From contig NZ_CP066339.1 in the NCBI RefSeq assembly GCF_016406125.1, forward strand, positions 3,038,001 through 3,102,000: DNA of 64,000 nt, read 5' to 3'. The notes beneath the pieces were generated by a model, which did no database searches, was not told the origin of the DNA, and was given only the letters and a program-made list of their open reading frames with translations. Shown piece by piece: positions 27,055-34,810 of this stretch; within the stretch, counting starts at the first letter, position 1, and each line of letters starts with the position of its first letter. This DNA comes from Alicyclobacillus sp. SO9. Its GTDB lineage: Bacteria; Bacillota; Bacilli; Alicyclobacillales; Alicyclobacillaceae. The position numbers and the translations under genes were made by a program.

Positions 27055-27281
27055 AAACACTAACAATTTCCAACCAGTACCTCAACCCGGTCTGTCTGCC
27101 AGGAATGGGAAGAAGCATTGAACTATCAGGACTAGATGAGTCAGAATTGATAGACATCCGACATGCCTACACATCAGGACAACTGTACATTCAATTCACA
27201 GAGGAACCCGACGAGCCACACCGAGTGATTAACTTGTGGGCAAACCCTCATTCACCCCAAATTACATTATTCATTAAATAG
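27051..27281 (+). CDS. Hypothetical 76-aa protein
   Basis: A small soluble protein, not recognised. It has a beta-rich look with LDESELIDIRHAYTSGQLYI in the middle and ends in ITLFIK. The ATG overlaps the stop of the preceding mini-gene (ATGA) and an AGAAGGA-like binding site lies 10-15 bases upstream. It probably forms one transcription unit with the MaoC-like gene. The function is unknown. Confidence 0.6.
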   Translation: MKTLTISNQYLNPVCLPGMGRSIELSGLDESELIDIRHAYTSGQLYIQFTEEPDEPHRVINLWANPHSPQITLFIK

Positions 27282-27348
27282 CAGGGGTAAACCTCCCTGC
27301 ACTGTGGCTATCGTTAAGGTATCAATACAATCAATGTAATTAATGCAA

Positions 27349-28548
27349 TTAATGCAGGATTCTCCACAACAAGCCAGGGTCTTTATAAGTTGACTCCGGC
27401 ATTACTTTGACTAGGTAGCTGTTATTTGGAGTCTTCACAGTAAGTTGACCTGCTGTGACACCTTGGTGTAAGTGTCTGTAGTCGGTCTCTAGTTTGAGCG
27501 TTTGTGAAATATGCTCACCCGGAACGACACTGATTGTTAGGCTTTGTTCCGCCACAAGCACAATGCGTTGGCCCCATGGAAAGGTGATGTTCCCAACGCG
27601 TTGGCCCTTGCGGACAAGGGTTTTGCTGATTAAGTTTGCCTTAGCTATGTGAAGGAGTTTAGGAGTGACTTTGAAAACCTTCGCCAGTGGCGGTGAAGAC
27701 CTTTGACCAAGAATGACACTAATTAAAAGTATAGACTTGTGGTTTTGACTCAAACGTTGTGCAGCCGCAAGGTTTCCTCCTGCTTGAGATGTATTTCCTG
27801 TTTTAATTCCAACAATTCCGTCCGTCCCCAACAACATATTGTAATTGTATACAGTCCCTGCCACGGGCACACTAGCACTCTTCTGGGACACTATCTCTCT
27901 CAAGACCGGAAATGTCATGAACTTTGCGGCCATAAGCCATTGGTCTTGTGCATCACTTATCGTCTTTGGATCCACACCACTCGTATCTGCATAGTGCGTG
28001 TGAATCATGCCCCAACTCTCCGCCGTTGAATTCATTTTGGCAACAAACTTGGGCACGCTGCCGCTCACCCACTGTGCTAGTTTCGTTGCAATATTGTCTC
28101 CGGACGGTATCAAAAGGGCTTCTAATGCCTGTCGTTCTGTCATTGTTTCCCCATTTTTAATTTGAACAACCGAATCTCCATTCGCGATATCACTGTGTAG
28201 AATTTGCACATCCCTCTGATTGAAGTGAATTGACGGACCCGATTGGTTCTTCCCTAAAGGATGAGCTTCGATAACAAGGACTGCCGTCATCATTTTTGTT
28301 AGACTTGCAATGGGCGCAGATGCCTGATTGCTGGATTTCATGAATACGCCTCCGAGACTTGGTACGCCCAGCGCATATTCTCCCTCTACAAGGACAGGTT
28401 TTGGTTTCTTTTGTTTCCAATCAATCTTCTCTGAATGTACATTTTGCTCTAGAGTGCCAGCGCGAACAGGCAAACTCACTTTAAACGTTGCCAGCAAAAT
28501 AACAGCCAGCAGTAGCAAAACTAACCATCTTCTCATGTGCCTTATCAT
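27349..28548 (-). CDS. D-alanyl-D-alanine carboxypeptidase (S11 family)
   Basis: A 399-residue exported penicillin-binding protein of the DacA/DacF type that trims the terminal D-Ala from peptidoglycan stem peptides. There is an N-terminal signal segment (WLVLLLLAVILLATF), catalytic SLTK at 82-85, an SGDN motif at 150-153 in the position of the usual SxN, and KTG at 250-252. The C-terminal part forms the usual beta-rich domain; a clear amphipathic anchor helix is not obvious. The start is uncertain: ATG at 28548 or at 28536. Confidence 0.88.
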   Translation of the reverse strand: MIRHMRRWLVLLLLAVILLATFKVSLPVRAGTLEQNVHSEKIDWKQKKPKPVLVEGEYALGVPSLGGVFMKSSNQASAPIASLTKMMTAVLVIEAHPLGKNQSGPSIHFNQRDVQILHSDIANGDSVVQIKNGETMTERQALEALLIPSGDNIATKLAQWVSGSVPKFVAKMNSTAESWGMIHTHYADTSGVDPKTISDAQDQWLMAAKFMTFPVLREIVSQKSASVPVAGTVYNYNMLLGTDGIVGIKTGNTSQAGGNLAAAQRLSQNHKSILLISVILGQRSSPPLAKVFKVTPKLLHIAKANLISKTLVRKGQRVGNITFPWGQRIVLVAEQSLTISVVPGEHISQTLKLETDYRHLHQGVTAGQLTVKTPNNSYLVKVMPESTYKDPGLLWRILH

Positions 28549-28670
28549 TACTCCTGTCTGTTCTTTTCATACCTTGGCTAAGCATATGTCATGTCATAGC
28601 ATCGCGAGAGTCAAAATCGCATGTCTTGAATCATAGTATACCTATTGCAAAAATGGTACACTAAAATTAC

Positions 28671-28765
28671 ACAATCAGTTTCAAAGGTAAACCGTTCCGA
28701 AAGGACGGGACACAAAACCACGGGGCTACGGCCGTTGGCTAAGCTCGCCGGGTTGCCGTCAAACG
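28671..28765 (+). promoter_or_regulatory. Cyclic di-GMP-I (GEMM) riboswitch aptamer
   Basis: The conserved GEMM blocks occur in order: AAAGGTAAACC, a hairpin capped by the GNRA loop CGAAAG, GGGACACAAAACC, the P3 arm and the closing GGGTTGCCG. The binding-site G in the first block (position 20 of the known Vc2 aptamer) appears kept, which favours c-di-GMP over cGAMP. A terminator follows 10 bp later, so ligand binding probably decides readthrough into the CxxC mini-gene and the GGDEF gene. Confidence 0.85.
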
Positions 28766-28775
28766 GACGTGGTAT

Positions 28776-28807
28776 GAGTGTATCCTATGACGGATGCACT
28801 CTTTTTT
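28776..28807 (+). terminator. Riboswitch expression-platform terminator
   Basis: A 10-bp stem (GAGTGTATCC/GGATGCACTC) with a 6-base loop is followed by TTTTTT. It stands between the c-di-GMP aptamer and the first gene, the classical place for a conditional terminator. Confidence 0.88.
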
Positions 28808-28834
28808 CAGTGGCATGCGTGAGAAAGGGGTATA

Positions 28835-29002
28835 ATGGACCAACAATCGTGGTGCATCATCTGTAAAGAGCTCAATTTCAGTAGAAGTATGTCTAGAATA
28901 TTTTCAACTGGGTATAAACGAATAAGGAAGACTGATTATCCGCTCGGAATATGTAAGCGGTGTAGTGAGAAACAAGCCATAAGAAACACTCGGGCAGATT
29001 AA
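28835..29002 (+). CDS. Small double-CxxC (zinc-ribbon-like) protein under c-di-GMP riboswitch
   Basis: A 55-residue frame starting at ATG, 5 bases after AAGGGG. It has two Cys pairs: WCIIC near the N-terminus (Cys7, Cys10) and ICKRC near residue 40 (CKRC). Between them lies a basic stretch (SRSMSRIFSTGYKRIRK). Four cysteines in two CxxC knuckles with a basic linker suggest a small zinc ribbon that may bind nucleic acid or protein. It is the first gene after the c-di-GMP riboswitch terminator and 24 bp before the GGDEF gene. The family is not recognised. Confidence 0.65.
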   Translation: MDQQSWCIICKELNFSRSMSRIFSTGYKRIRKTDYPLGICKRCSEKQAIRNTRAD

Positions 29003-29026
29003 AAGGCAGATTCTCACTTCCATGCA

Positions 29027-30079
29027 GTGATTGTGTTCGTCATCGACTCTCACGCCAAGCACCTTCACTTTGAAAACCGTACTTTTTCGACTGTAGCGAA
29101 AGGGTTGGAAAAAGGGGCTGAAAGGTTGGACCGGCTAAGAGACCTCATCGAACAATCCCGACACTGGGCGTCCGCAAATCGCGGACGTACACTGTTTAAA
29201 CTCGTCGCCGAGTTTTTTCAGCAAACCTTCGGTCTTGACGCAGGACTGTTTGTCTATAAAAAGCAATTTATCCTTGAAGGCAATACCCCGAATCCTCAGA
29301 TATATCATCCCTGGGGGCTCAAGTACTCGGCAGCAGAGTTGAGCTCTGTACTTGAAGAAAATGCCTGGATCAAGGAGGTAAATTGCCACTTCCGAGAAGG
29401 ATGGAGACCCACGCATCAGTTACCAGACCCGTGGAGGTCTGTTTGGTCTGACTCACAAATTGAGTTTGTAGGGTCCTGGCCGCTTATTGTGAAAGGACAC
29501 ATCGCAGGCGATATCGTCGTTGGCCAAAAGTCTCCGTCCGCCAAGACAGACGAAAATCTCATGTCACTGTGCTCTACTTACGTGTCGTTCGTTCTTGAAA
29601 TGCTGTCATTGCGTCGCATCGCCGAGTTTCACAGCCAACATGAACCCTTGACTGGACTGCTGAATCGACGGGGTTTTGAAGAGCGGTTTCACGAACTGGT
29701 CGGCACTAAAATGGTGGATAGTTCATTACTCATTGGTATATTAGATGTCAACAACTTTAAAGCCATTAATGACAACCACGGTCATATCAAAGGGGACGCC
29801 GTGCTCCAGGAAGTCGCATCCGTTCTAAAGAAACATATTGGCAGCAATGGCATGTGCGCTCGCTTTGGCGGCGACGAGTTTGTATTTGCTCTACACTCAC
29901 TCCATGATGATGACAGTGCCGATTGTGTTGCTCGTGAAGTAACTGCCCTGTTTTCTCATAGAGACTACAGTGTCAGTGTTGGTTGTGCAGTATGGAACAA
30001 AGATGGAACCGACTGGTCATCATGTTTTAGAATTGCTGACAAGCGACTTTACAAAGGAAAAGCCCTCGACACGACCTAG
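29027..30079 (+). CDS. GGDEF-domain protein (probable diguanylate cyclase)
   Basis: A 350-residue cytosolic protein: an N-terminal sensory region (about 30-200) with a GAF-like pattern, then a GGDEF domain. The catalytic loop RFGGDEF is intact (GGDEF 281-285) and the substrate/Mg site DVNNFKAINDNHGH is at 240-253. The residues where an RxxD inhibitory site would lie (about 272-276) do not fit, so product feedback inhibition is probably absent. It lies downstream of a c-di-GMP riboswitch, which would close a regulatory loop at the RNA level. The GTG start at 29027 has a weak binding site, so the true start may be downstream. Confidence 0.85.
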   Translation: MIVFVIDSHAKHLHFENRTFSTVAKGLEKGAERLDRLRDLIEQSRHWASANRGRTLFKLVAEFFQQTFGLDAGLFVYKKQFILEGNTPNPQIYHPWGLKYSAAELSSVLEENAWIKEVNCHFREGWRPTHQLPDPWRSVWSDSQIEFVGSWPLIVKGHIAGDIVVGQKSPSAKTDENLMSLCSTYVSFVLEMLSLRRIAEFHSQHEPLTGLLNRRGFEERFHELVGTKMVDSSLLIGILDVNNFKAINDNHGHIKGDAVLQEVASVLKKHIGSNGMCARFGGDEFVFALHSLHDDDSADCVAREVTALFSHRDYSVSVGCAVWNKDGTDWSSCFRIADKRLYKGKALDTT

Positions 30080-30163
30080 CAACAACCTAATGACATAACC
30101 TTGTTAACACAACGACGGATAAGTCAATAGGGACTCACAAAGGGCTGATAGAGAGGGCTGGTA

Positions 30164-30952
30164 ATGAAGCTTCCACTAAAGGAGAACAGCCAATTACAAC
30201 GCTATATCGTTTCTTTTTACCGCTGGCTGATGATTATGGTTGTTGGAGGGCTTATTACGATAGTAACAACACATCTGACGGTGCAGAGTCATCACAGCCA
30301 AAAACCATATCAGATGTTAACTGTCAAACCGTCGGGCTACTCATGGGCGCAGGTGCGTAAAAGAACTGCCGATGCAGTCGTGAAAATCAAGACGTATACC
30401 AACGGGATGGGAGTTCCCGGTACAGATTCTAATGGGACTGGCTGGGTTACAAAAGGCGGCTATATCATAACTTGCTATCACGTGCTGAGCGATAAGCATT
30501 ATACTATTACTATCTATCCATATCTAAATGGACACAATCTATCTGACAAAGTATGGTACCGAGCGAAAGTGGTTAAGGCAAATGAACGGACAGATCTCGC
30601 ACTTTTAAAAGTGATTGGCCAGCCTTCAACCCCATTTGCAACCCTATCCACAGCCTCCGGAGTAAATGCTCCAGGAAGTCATCGTTTAGTTCTGGGATTC
30701 CCCCGCAGCAACTCCCTCTACTCTCTGATGACCCGTACCGGGCTTCCTCACTTTGTTTCAATGGAACCTCGACCGCCTCTTGTGTACGCTATGAATAACA
30801 TGGATCCTTCGCAGGCTGCCGGTTTGTCCGGCGCTCCTGTGTTGAATCATTCAGGCAGAGTTGTTGGTATTGTGGACGTGAGACAAGGTAACAATCACAA
30901 GACAGTTAGCATGATTCCCGTTAAATACCTGAGACAGTGGAACATACATTGA
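30164..30952 (+). CDS. Membrane-anchored trypsin-like serine protease
   Basis: A 262-residue protein with a short cytosolic N-terminus, one transmembrane helix (WLMIMVVGGLITIVTT, about 21-36) and an extracellular chymotrypsin-fold domain. The triad is visible: His106 (TCYHVLS), Asp144 (RTDLALL) and Ser222 (GLSGAPVL). There is no PDZ domain, unlike DegP/HtrA, so it is a compact HtrA-like protease. GAGGG lies shortly upstream of the ATG. The substrate is unknown; a role in envelope quality control is plausible. Confidence 0.85.
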   Translation: MKLPLKENSQLQRYIVSFYRWLMIMVVGGLITIVTTHLTVQSHHSQKPYQMLTVKPSGYSWAQVRKRTADAVVKIKTYTNGMGVPGTDSNGTGWVTKGGYIITCYHVLSDKHYTITIYPYLNGHNLSDKVWYRAKVVKANERTDLALLKVIGQPSTPFATLSTASGVNAPGSHRLVLGFPRSNSLYSLMTRTGLPHFVSMEPRPPLVYAMNNMDPSQAAGLSGAPVLNHSGRVVGIVDVRQGNNHKTVSMIPVKYLRQWNIH

Positions 30953-31062
30953 GAGAGGGACTTGTCCTCCTCCACTTCTCTTACTTTCCTAATAGGTTGT
31001 GGTAACATTAGTTGCGAAATACAAAGAAACATGAAACACGCCACTAAGGGAGAGAAGAGCAC

Positions 31063-31650
31063 GTGTCCAAGCTTTATTTTCGCTTTGGAGCAATGAATGC
31101 ATCCAAGAGTGTACAACTGTTAACTGTGGCATATAACTACGAAGAGCAAGGAAAGAAAGTTTTGTGTTTTACTCCGTCTACTGACGACCGATATGGCCAT
31201 GGCAAGATTACTTCAAGAGTGGGGATTTCGCGTGAGGCTCTGATTGTCCATTCAGAGACGGATATGTTTACGATTGTAGAACAAAATCCTGTTGACTGTG
31301 TACTCGTCGACGAAGCACAGTTTTTAACTCGAGAACACATTCAACAACTTGCGAATGTAGCTGACGACCTGAATACACCCGTCATGTGTTATGGGCTTTT
31401 AAAAGACTTTAGGAACCAGTTTTTTGAGGGCAGCGAGGCACTTGTATTACTGGCAGATTCCATTGAAGAAATCAAAACCATATGCGAGCACCATAACTGC
31501 GGACGGAAAGCAACAATGATTTTGAAAATCGAGAATGGTATGCCAATCTATGATGGGCGGCAAGTAGAGATTGGAGACGCACAGTACCACTCCGTCTGCC
31601 GATTTCACTACTTCCATCCTCAGGGAATCGTTACAAAGCAAAAACACTAG
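31063..31650 (+). CDS. tdk: Thymidine kinase
   Basis: A 195-residue type II thymidine kinase that phosphorylates thymidine to dTMP for salvage. The P-loop is GAMNASKS at 9-16, the VDEAQFL motif follows near 102-108, and the C-terminal zinc/lasso region has CEHHNCGRKA and HSVCRFHY. The P-loop has Ala-Ser where many have Gly-Lys-Ser (SGKS), close to the NAGKS variant of E. coli. The start is GTG with GGGAGAG about 8 bases upstream. It is monocistronic. Confidence 0.9.
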   Translation: MSKLYFRFGAMNASKSVQLLTVAYNYEEQGKKVLCFTPSTDDRYGHGKITSRVGISREALIVHSETDMFTIVEQNPVDCVLVDEAQFLTREHIQQLANVADDLNTPVMCYGLLKDFRNQFFEGSEALVLLADSIEEIKTICEHHNCGRKATMILKIENGMPIYDGRQVEIGDAQYHSVCRFHYFHPQGIVTKQKH

Positions 31651-31831
31651 TTGACAGCTTCCCAATTCGCCCTTATTTCTTTCATGACCCATTTATGCCG
31701 CTATCCAAGCGTAGCTAGTGCCCATATGGCCCCAACAAGTCGGTATCTCTGTGATTTCTCGAGGTAACAGCGAGGCATGGGAAAGCCTCTCAATGAGCAA
31801 AGGCATCTGGAGCAAAGGCATCTCGCGTGCG

Positions 31832-31854
31832 GAGATAGGTATCATACCTATCTC
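31832..31854. promoter_or_regulatory. 23-bp perfect inverted repeat
   Basis: Two 11-bp arms (GAGATAGGTAT and ATACCTATCTC) are separated by a single C. It lies between the convergent tdk and ArsR-type genes. It has no T-run on either strand, so it may be a weak terminator or a protein-binding site. Confidence 0.5.
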
Positions 31855-31888
31855 TGTGCTGAGTGAGAATGTTCCCTTTCATTTAATG

Positions 31889-32500
31889 CTACAGTGCACG
31901 CCAATCCGTCCACATTTCTCTCGGATTTAATTCATAGACGTTTTTCTCCCTGTACATGAAATGGTTGATGATAAATTCCCTCCGAATTGTGCAATAATCC
32001 TCGTGAAATCTCTTAATGTAATCATTAATCTCGTTTTCCGCATACTTACGTCCCGGTTCTAGCTCTTTAATCATATGCTCAAAAACCACTAACTTTCTTT
32101 TACGCTGTGCGGGAATTTGTTTCAAGACGCCGTCCAGCGTGAAGAAGTTGTTTATCACAGAGCTTTCAAATTCACTGTTTTCGGCTTTTTTGTTTTCCAT
32201 ATCTTCATCCTCCAATTTCACAGCGGGATCACAAAAAAACGCTTTTAATATGGCCTGTGCGTTTTGTTTGAACAACTGCTCATTAAGCGCAAAATAAATG
32301 GTGTTCTTATCCCGTTTCTCCCGCACTATACCCGCGTTTCTTAACTTCATCATGTGATGCGTAATCGTCGGTGCCGAGAGGCCAAGTTTTCCTGCCAGCG
32401 CCTGCCCATGCAGTGGACCATTTCTTAACAGGAATAAGATTCGAATCCGCGTTGGGTCAGACAGTGCTTTGTGGTAGGTAACGAGTTTATCCAACTGCAT
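31889..32500 (-). CDS. ArsR-type regulator with C-terminal DUF2087
   Basis: A 203-residue regulator. The N-terminal winged helix (residues 1-80; KALSDPTRIRILFLLRNGPL, then LSAPTITHHMMKLRNAGIV) is of the ArsR family. The C-terminal region from about 125 (QRKRKLVVFEHMIKELEPG, then KRFHEDYCTIRREFI) is a DUF2087 domain. No metal-binding Cys cluster is evident, so it probably senses something other than a metal. GGAGG stands before the ATG. Two CTAATTAG boxes lie in its own promoter and suggest autoregulation. Confidence 0.85.
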   Translation of the reverse strand: MQLDKLVTYHKALSDPTRIRILFLLRNGPLHGQALAGKLGLSAPTITHHMMKLRNAGIVREKRDKNTIYFALNEQLFKQNAQAILKAFFCDPAVKLEDEDMENKKAENSEFESSVINNFFTLDGVLKQIPAQRKRKLVVFEHMIKELEPGRKYAENEINDYIKRFHEDYCTIRREFIINHFMYREKNVYELNPREMWTDWRAL

Positions 32501-32542
32501 GTGCCTTTTCCTCCTTGCAAAATCAATTTCACCATCTAAAAA

Positions 32543-32566
32543 CTAATTAGCCATATAACTAATTAG
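32543..32566 (-). promoter_or_regulatory. Twin CTAATTAG operator boxes
   Basis: Two identical 8-bp palindromes (32543-32550 and 32559-32566) lie 16 bp apart centre to centre, just upstream of the ArsR-DUF2087 gene. They overlap a likely leftward promoter (TTGATA near 32574, TATAT downstream). They are good candidates for self-repression. Confidence 0.5.
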
Positions 32567-32614
32567 AATAATATCAAATTTCAACATGGAAGTCAATTAT
32601 GACGTTTTAGAACG

Positions 32615-32637
32615 AAAAAATGGCCGCCTTGAGCGGC
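32615..32637 (-). terminator. Terminator of the ferritin-like gene
   Basis: A GC-rich stem (GCCGC/GCGGC, 5-base loop) is followed leftward by TTTTTT. Confidence 0.7.
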
Positions 32638-32730
32638 TGACAAATCGTTGGAGGAAACTTTTCAAGAGTTATCCTATATAGGCGTGGATTCTCTCCGTCC
32701 TAAAAGCAGCGGCTTTTCAGTAGATGCCCA

Positions 32731-33246
32731 CTAGTGGTGCAGCAGCTTGTTCCAGATATACGTGAACCATACAGAATGCCTTCCCTCATCGTGAGAGGCG
32801 TACATGAGAACTTGGCTTATACGAGCATCAGGAGCATAAGGACTTGTTTCCTGGTAGAATTTAGAGTCGTTTAACTCGTCTTGGATGGAGTCTTCAATCC
32901 CTGTCTCGAAGCTCTTTGGTAACGGCCTGTCTGTCAGCGACGGCCTGAGTCCTCTGGAGAGAGTTGCATAGATGTGTGACAGTCTTTGAAAATGGGTCGA
33001 TTCGTCATAACGAATCGACTCCAAAATGTCCTTGAAATTTTCATCTCGCGTCATATTCACCAACGCACCGTACGTCCGCAGTGCGTTATACTCTCCGTCA
33101 ACAGCCTTATCCAGACGACTCAGTAATTCAGCTGCACCACTTGTCATACCGTGTGCTGACGCTGGCCAAACAGACGGATCTCCATAACCGGACCACCCAA
33201 GTACGCCATACCGATTAGATTCATTTGAAATATCTCTGTATATCAC
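32731..33246 (-). CDS. Ferritin-like diiron-fold protein
   Basis: A 171-residue, mostly helical protein. The four-helix ligand pattern of the ferritin-like superfamily is visible: GEYNALR (Glu), YDESTHFQRL (Glu and His), DELNDSKFYQE (Glu) and SHDEGRHSVWF (Glu and His). This suggests a diiron or dimanganese site; the partner and reaction are unknown (rubrerythrin-like peroxide defence is one option). The first 30 residues precede the fold. The start is GTG with GGAGGAA 7 bases upstream. It has its own terminator. Confidence 0.72.
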   Translation of the reverse strand: MIYRDISNESNRYGVLGWSGYGDPSVWPASAHGMTSGAAELLSRLDKAVDGEYNALRTYGALVNMTRDENFKDILESIRYDESTHFQRLSHIYATLSRGLRPSLTDRPLPKSFETGIEDSIQDELNDSKFYQETSPYAPDARISQVLMYASHDEGRHSVWFTYIWNKLLHH

Positions 33247-33366
33247 CGTTCATTCCTCCTACCCGAATCTCTCCAGTGATATCAGCCTATGCATACCGCC
33301 GAAAGTGCGTGACATCCGCGTAGTCCACACCCGCCCTCACAGTTCTTGTCTCACTTGGTCAAGATT

Positions 33367-34407
33367 TTAGTGATTTCTCACTCTACAGTACTTTCCTTTC
33401 CCTTTCAGACGCTCAAGTCTTCTCTTTTTCTCTTCAGTCCTCTGCCACTCTCGTTCCATTTTGCTGTAATTCTGGAGTCTGGTCACAGAAAGAGTGCCAG
33501 ATTCAATGGCTTCTTTCACTGCACAACCAGGTTCTGACTGATGAGTACAGTTACGAAATTTGCATTGTCCGGACAGTTTCTCAATGTCGGAAAACACGTT
33601 CTCCAAGCCATCACTCGCATCCCACAACTGCAGTTCTCGTATACCCGGCGTATCAATCATCATCCCGCCGTCCGGAAGTAACAGCAACTGACGGTAAGTC
33701 GTTGTGTGGCGTCCGCGTGCATCACGCGCTCGAGCAGCTTGAACAGTCTGTACGGGTCTCCTCATGAAGTGGTTGATGAGTGATGATTTTCCTACTCCGG
33801 AAGAACCTAATAGCACCGTTGTCGTCCCTTCCTGCAAGTAAGTGTTCAGTCGTTCCAAGCCTACCTTAGTTACAGAACTCACTGCATAAACAGGAACTCC
33901 GACAGCGACCTGCTTCACGTCATCAATTCTGTTGTCTACAGCATCACACAGGTCGGACTTCGTAAGAACGACAACCGGAGAAGCCCCGCTCTCCCATGCG
34001 GCCAATAACATACGTTCAATGCGCCGCACATTAAAATTGGCATCAAGACCTGTTACCACAAACACCGTATCCACATTTGTTGCAACAATCTGTTCTTCCG
34101 TCACGAATCCCGCCTCCTTGCGAGAAAACGTACTCATACGCGGAAGTATAGAATGGATGCGGGCAAAGGAAGCGGTTGTCACCTCGGAAGCTGTGACGAC
34201 CCAGTCGCCCACCGCAGGAAAATCACCGCGATGCTTCGCCGTGTGCTGCAACTTCCCGGTAACCACTGCCTTCACCGGGCCACGCTCCGTATACAAATCA
34301 TAGACACCTTTCTGTTCCGCAGCGACTCTCCCGACCTGGCCTTGCTCGTGAATCGTTTGAAATGCACGTTCTTGAACTTCAGACCATCCTAAATTCTTAA
34401 GATTCAC
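33367..34407 (-). CDS. rsgA: Ribosome maturation GTPase RsgA
   Basis: A 346-residue circularly permuted GTPase that works on the 30S subunit. Motifs occur in permuted order: G4 TKSD, then G1 GSSGVGKSS, then G3 DTPGIRELQLW. The C-terminal zinc-binding domain follows (CKFRNCTHQSEPGCAV). The N-terminal OB fold is present. The start is GTG with GGAGGA 6 bases upstream. A terminator-like hairpin sits just ahead of the binding site, so expression may be attenuated. Confidence 0.95.
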   Translation of the reverse strand: MNLKNLGWSEVQERAFQTIHEQGQVGRVAAEQKGVYDLYTERGPVKAVVTGKLQHTAKHRGDFPAVGDWVVTASEVTTASFARIHSILPRMSTFSRKEAGFVTEEQIVATNVDTVFVVTGLDANFNVRRIERMLLAAWESGASPVVVLTKSDLCDAVDNRIDDVKQVAVGVPVYAVSSVTKVGLERLNTYLQEGTTTVLLGSSGVGKSSLINHFMRRPVQTVQAARARDARGRHTTTYRQLLLLPDGGMMIDTPGIRELQLWDASDGLENVFSDIEKLSGQCKFRNCTHQSEPGCAVKEAIESGTLSVTRLQNYSKMEREWQRTEEKKRRLERLKGKGKYCRVRNH

Positions 34408-34433
34408 ACGTATTCCTCCATTAAAACAAAATA

Positions 34434-34458
34434 AGCCACAGGCAACACACCTGTGGCT
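34434..34458 (-). terminator. Terminator-like hairpin immediately upstream of rsgA
   Basis: A 9-bp perfect stem (AGCCACAGG/CCTGTGGCT) with a 7-base loop is followed leftward by TTATTTTGTTTT and then directly by the rsgA ribosome binding site. It may terminate upstream transcripts or attenuate rsgA. Confidence 0.65.
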
Positions 34459-34540
34459 GCAACTGTGGTGGCAAGGACCTCAGCTGCTTATGTCAATCCC
34501 GAAACGATACCTAAAGTACCTTCGCTACACGGCATAGCAC

Positions 34541-34559
34541 AAAGAAAAGCCTCAGGCTT
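34541..34559 (-). terminator. Small terminator downstream of the EamA operon
   Basis: AAGCCT/AGGCTT with a one-base centre is followed leftward by TTTTCTTT. It is short but well placed after the leftward EamA unit. Confidence 0.4.
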
Positions 34560-34615
34560 CATGCTGCCCAAGGCTCTGTACCTTGTGTTAACTTTTGTAT
34601 GGGCAATGCAGCATG

Positions 34616-34798
34616 TTATGGCTGCGGTTCGCCATTGATTGCATTGCAGATCTCAAGGCAAGTCAAAATTTCTTTCACCCGTACAAGGAAAGCGTGGACA
34701 GCTGTATGAAATTCTCTAAACGTACGTATCGGAGATTTTTCATAGTCTACCACTTCCCTTCCTGAAACTCTGGCCTCATCATACAACACTACATTCAT
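34616..34798 (-). CDS. Possible small protein downstream of the EamA gene
   Basis: A 60-residue frame on the same strand as, and 12 bp after, the EamA transporter gene. The sequence has a charged N-terminus (DEARVSGREVVDYEKS) and a helical, Cys-containing C-terminus (FLVRVKEILTCLEICNAING). There is no good ribosome binding site; it could be translated by coupling with the upstream gene. It is not recognised and could be a chance frame. Confidence 0.3.
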   Translation of the reverse strand: MNVVLYDEARVSGREVVDYEKSPIRTFREFHTAVHAFLVRVKEILTCLEICNAINGEPQP

Positions 34799-34810
34799 GC
34801 TGGCAACATT

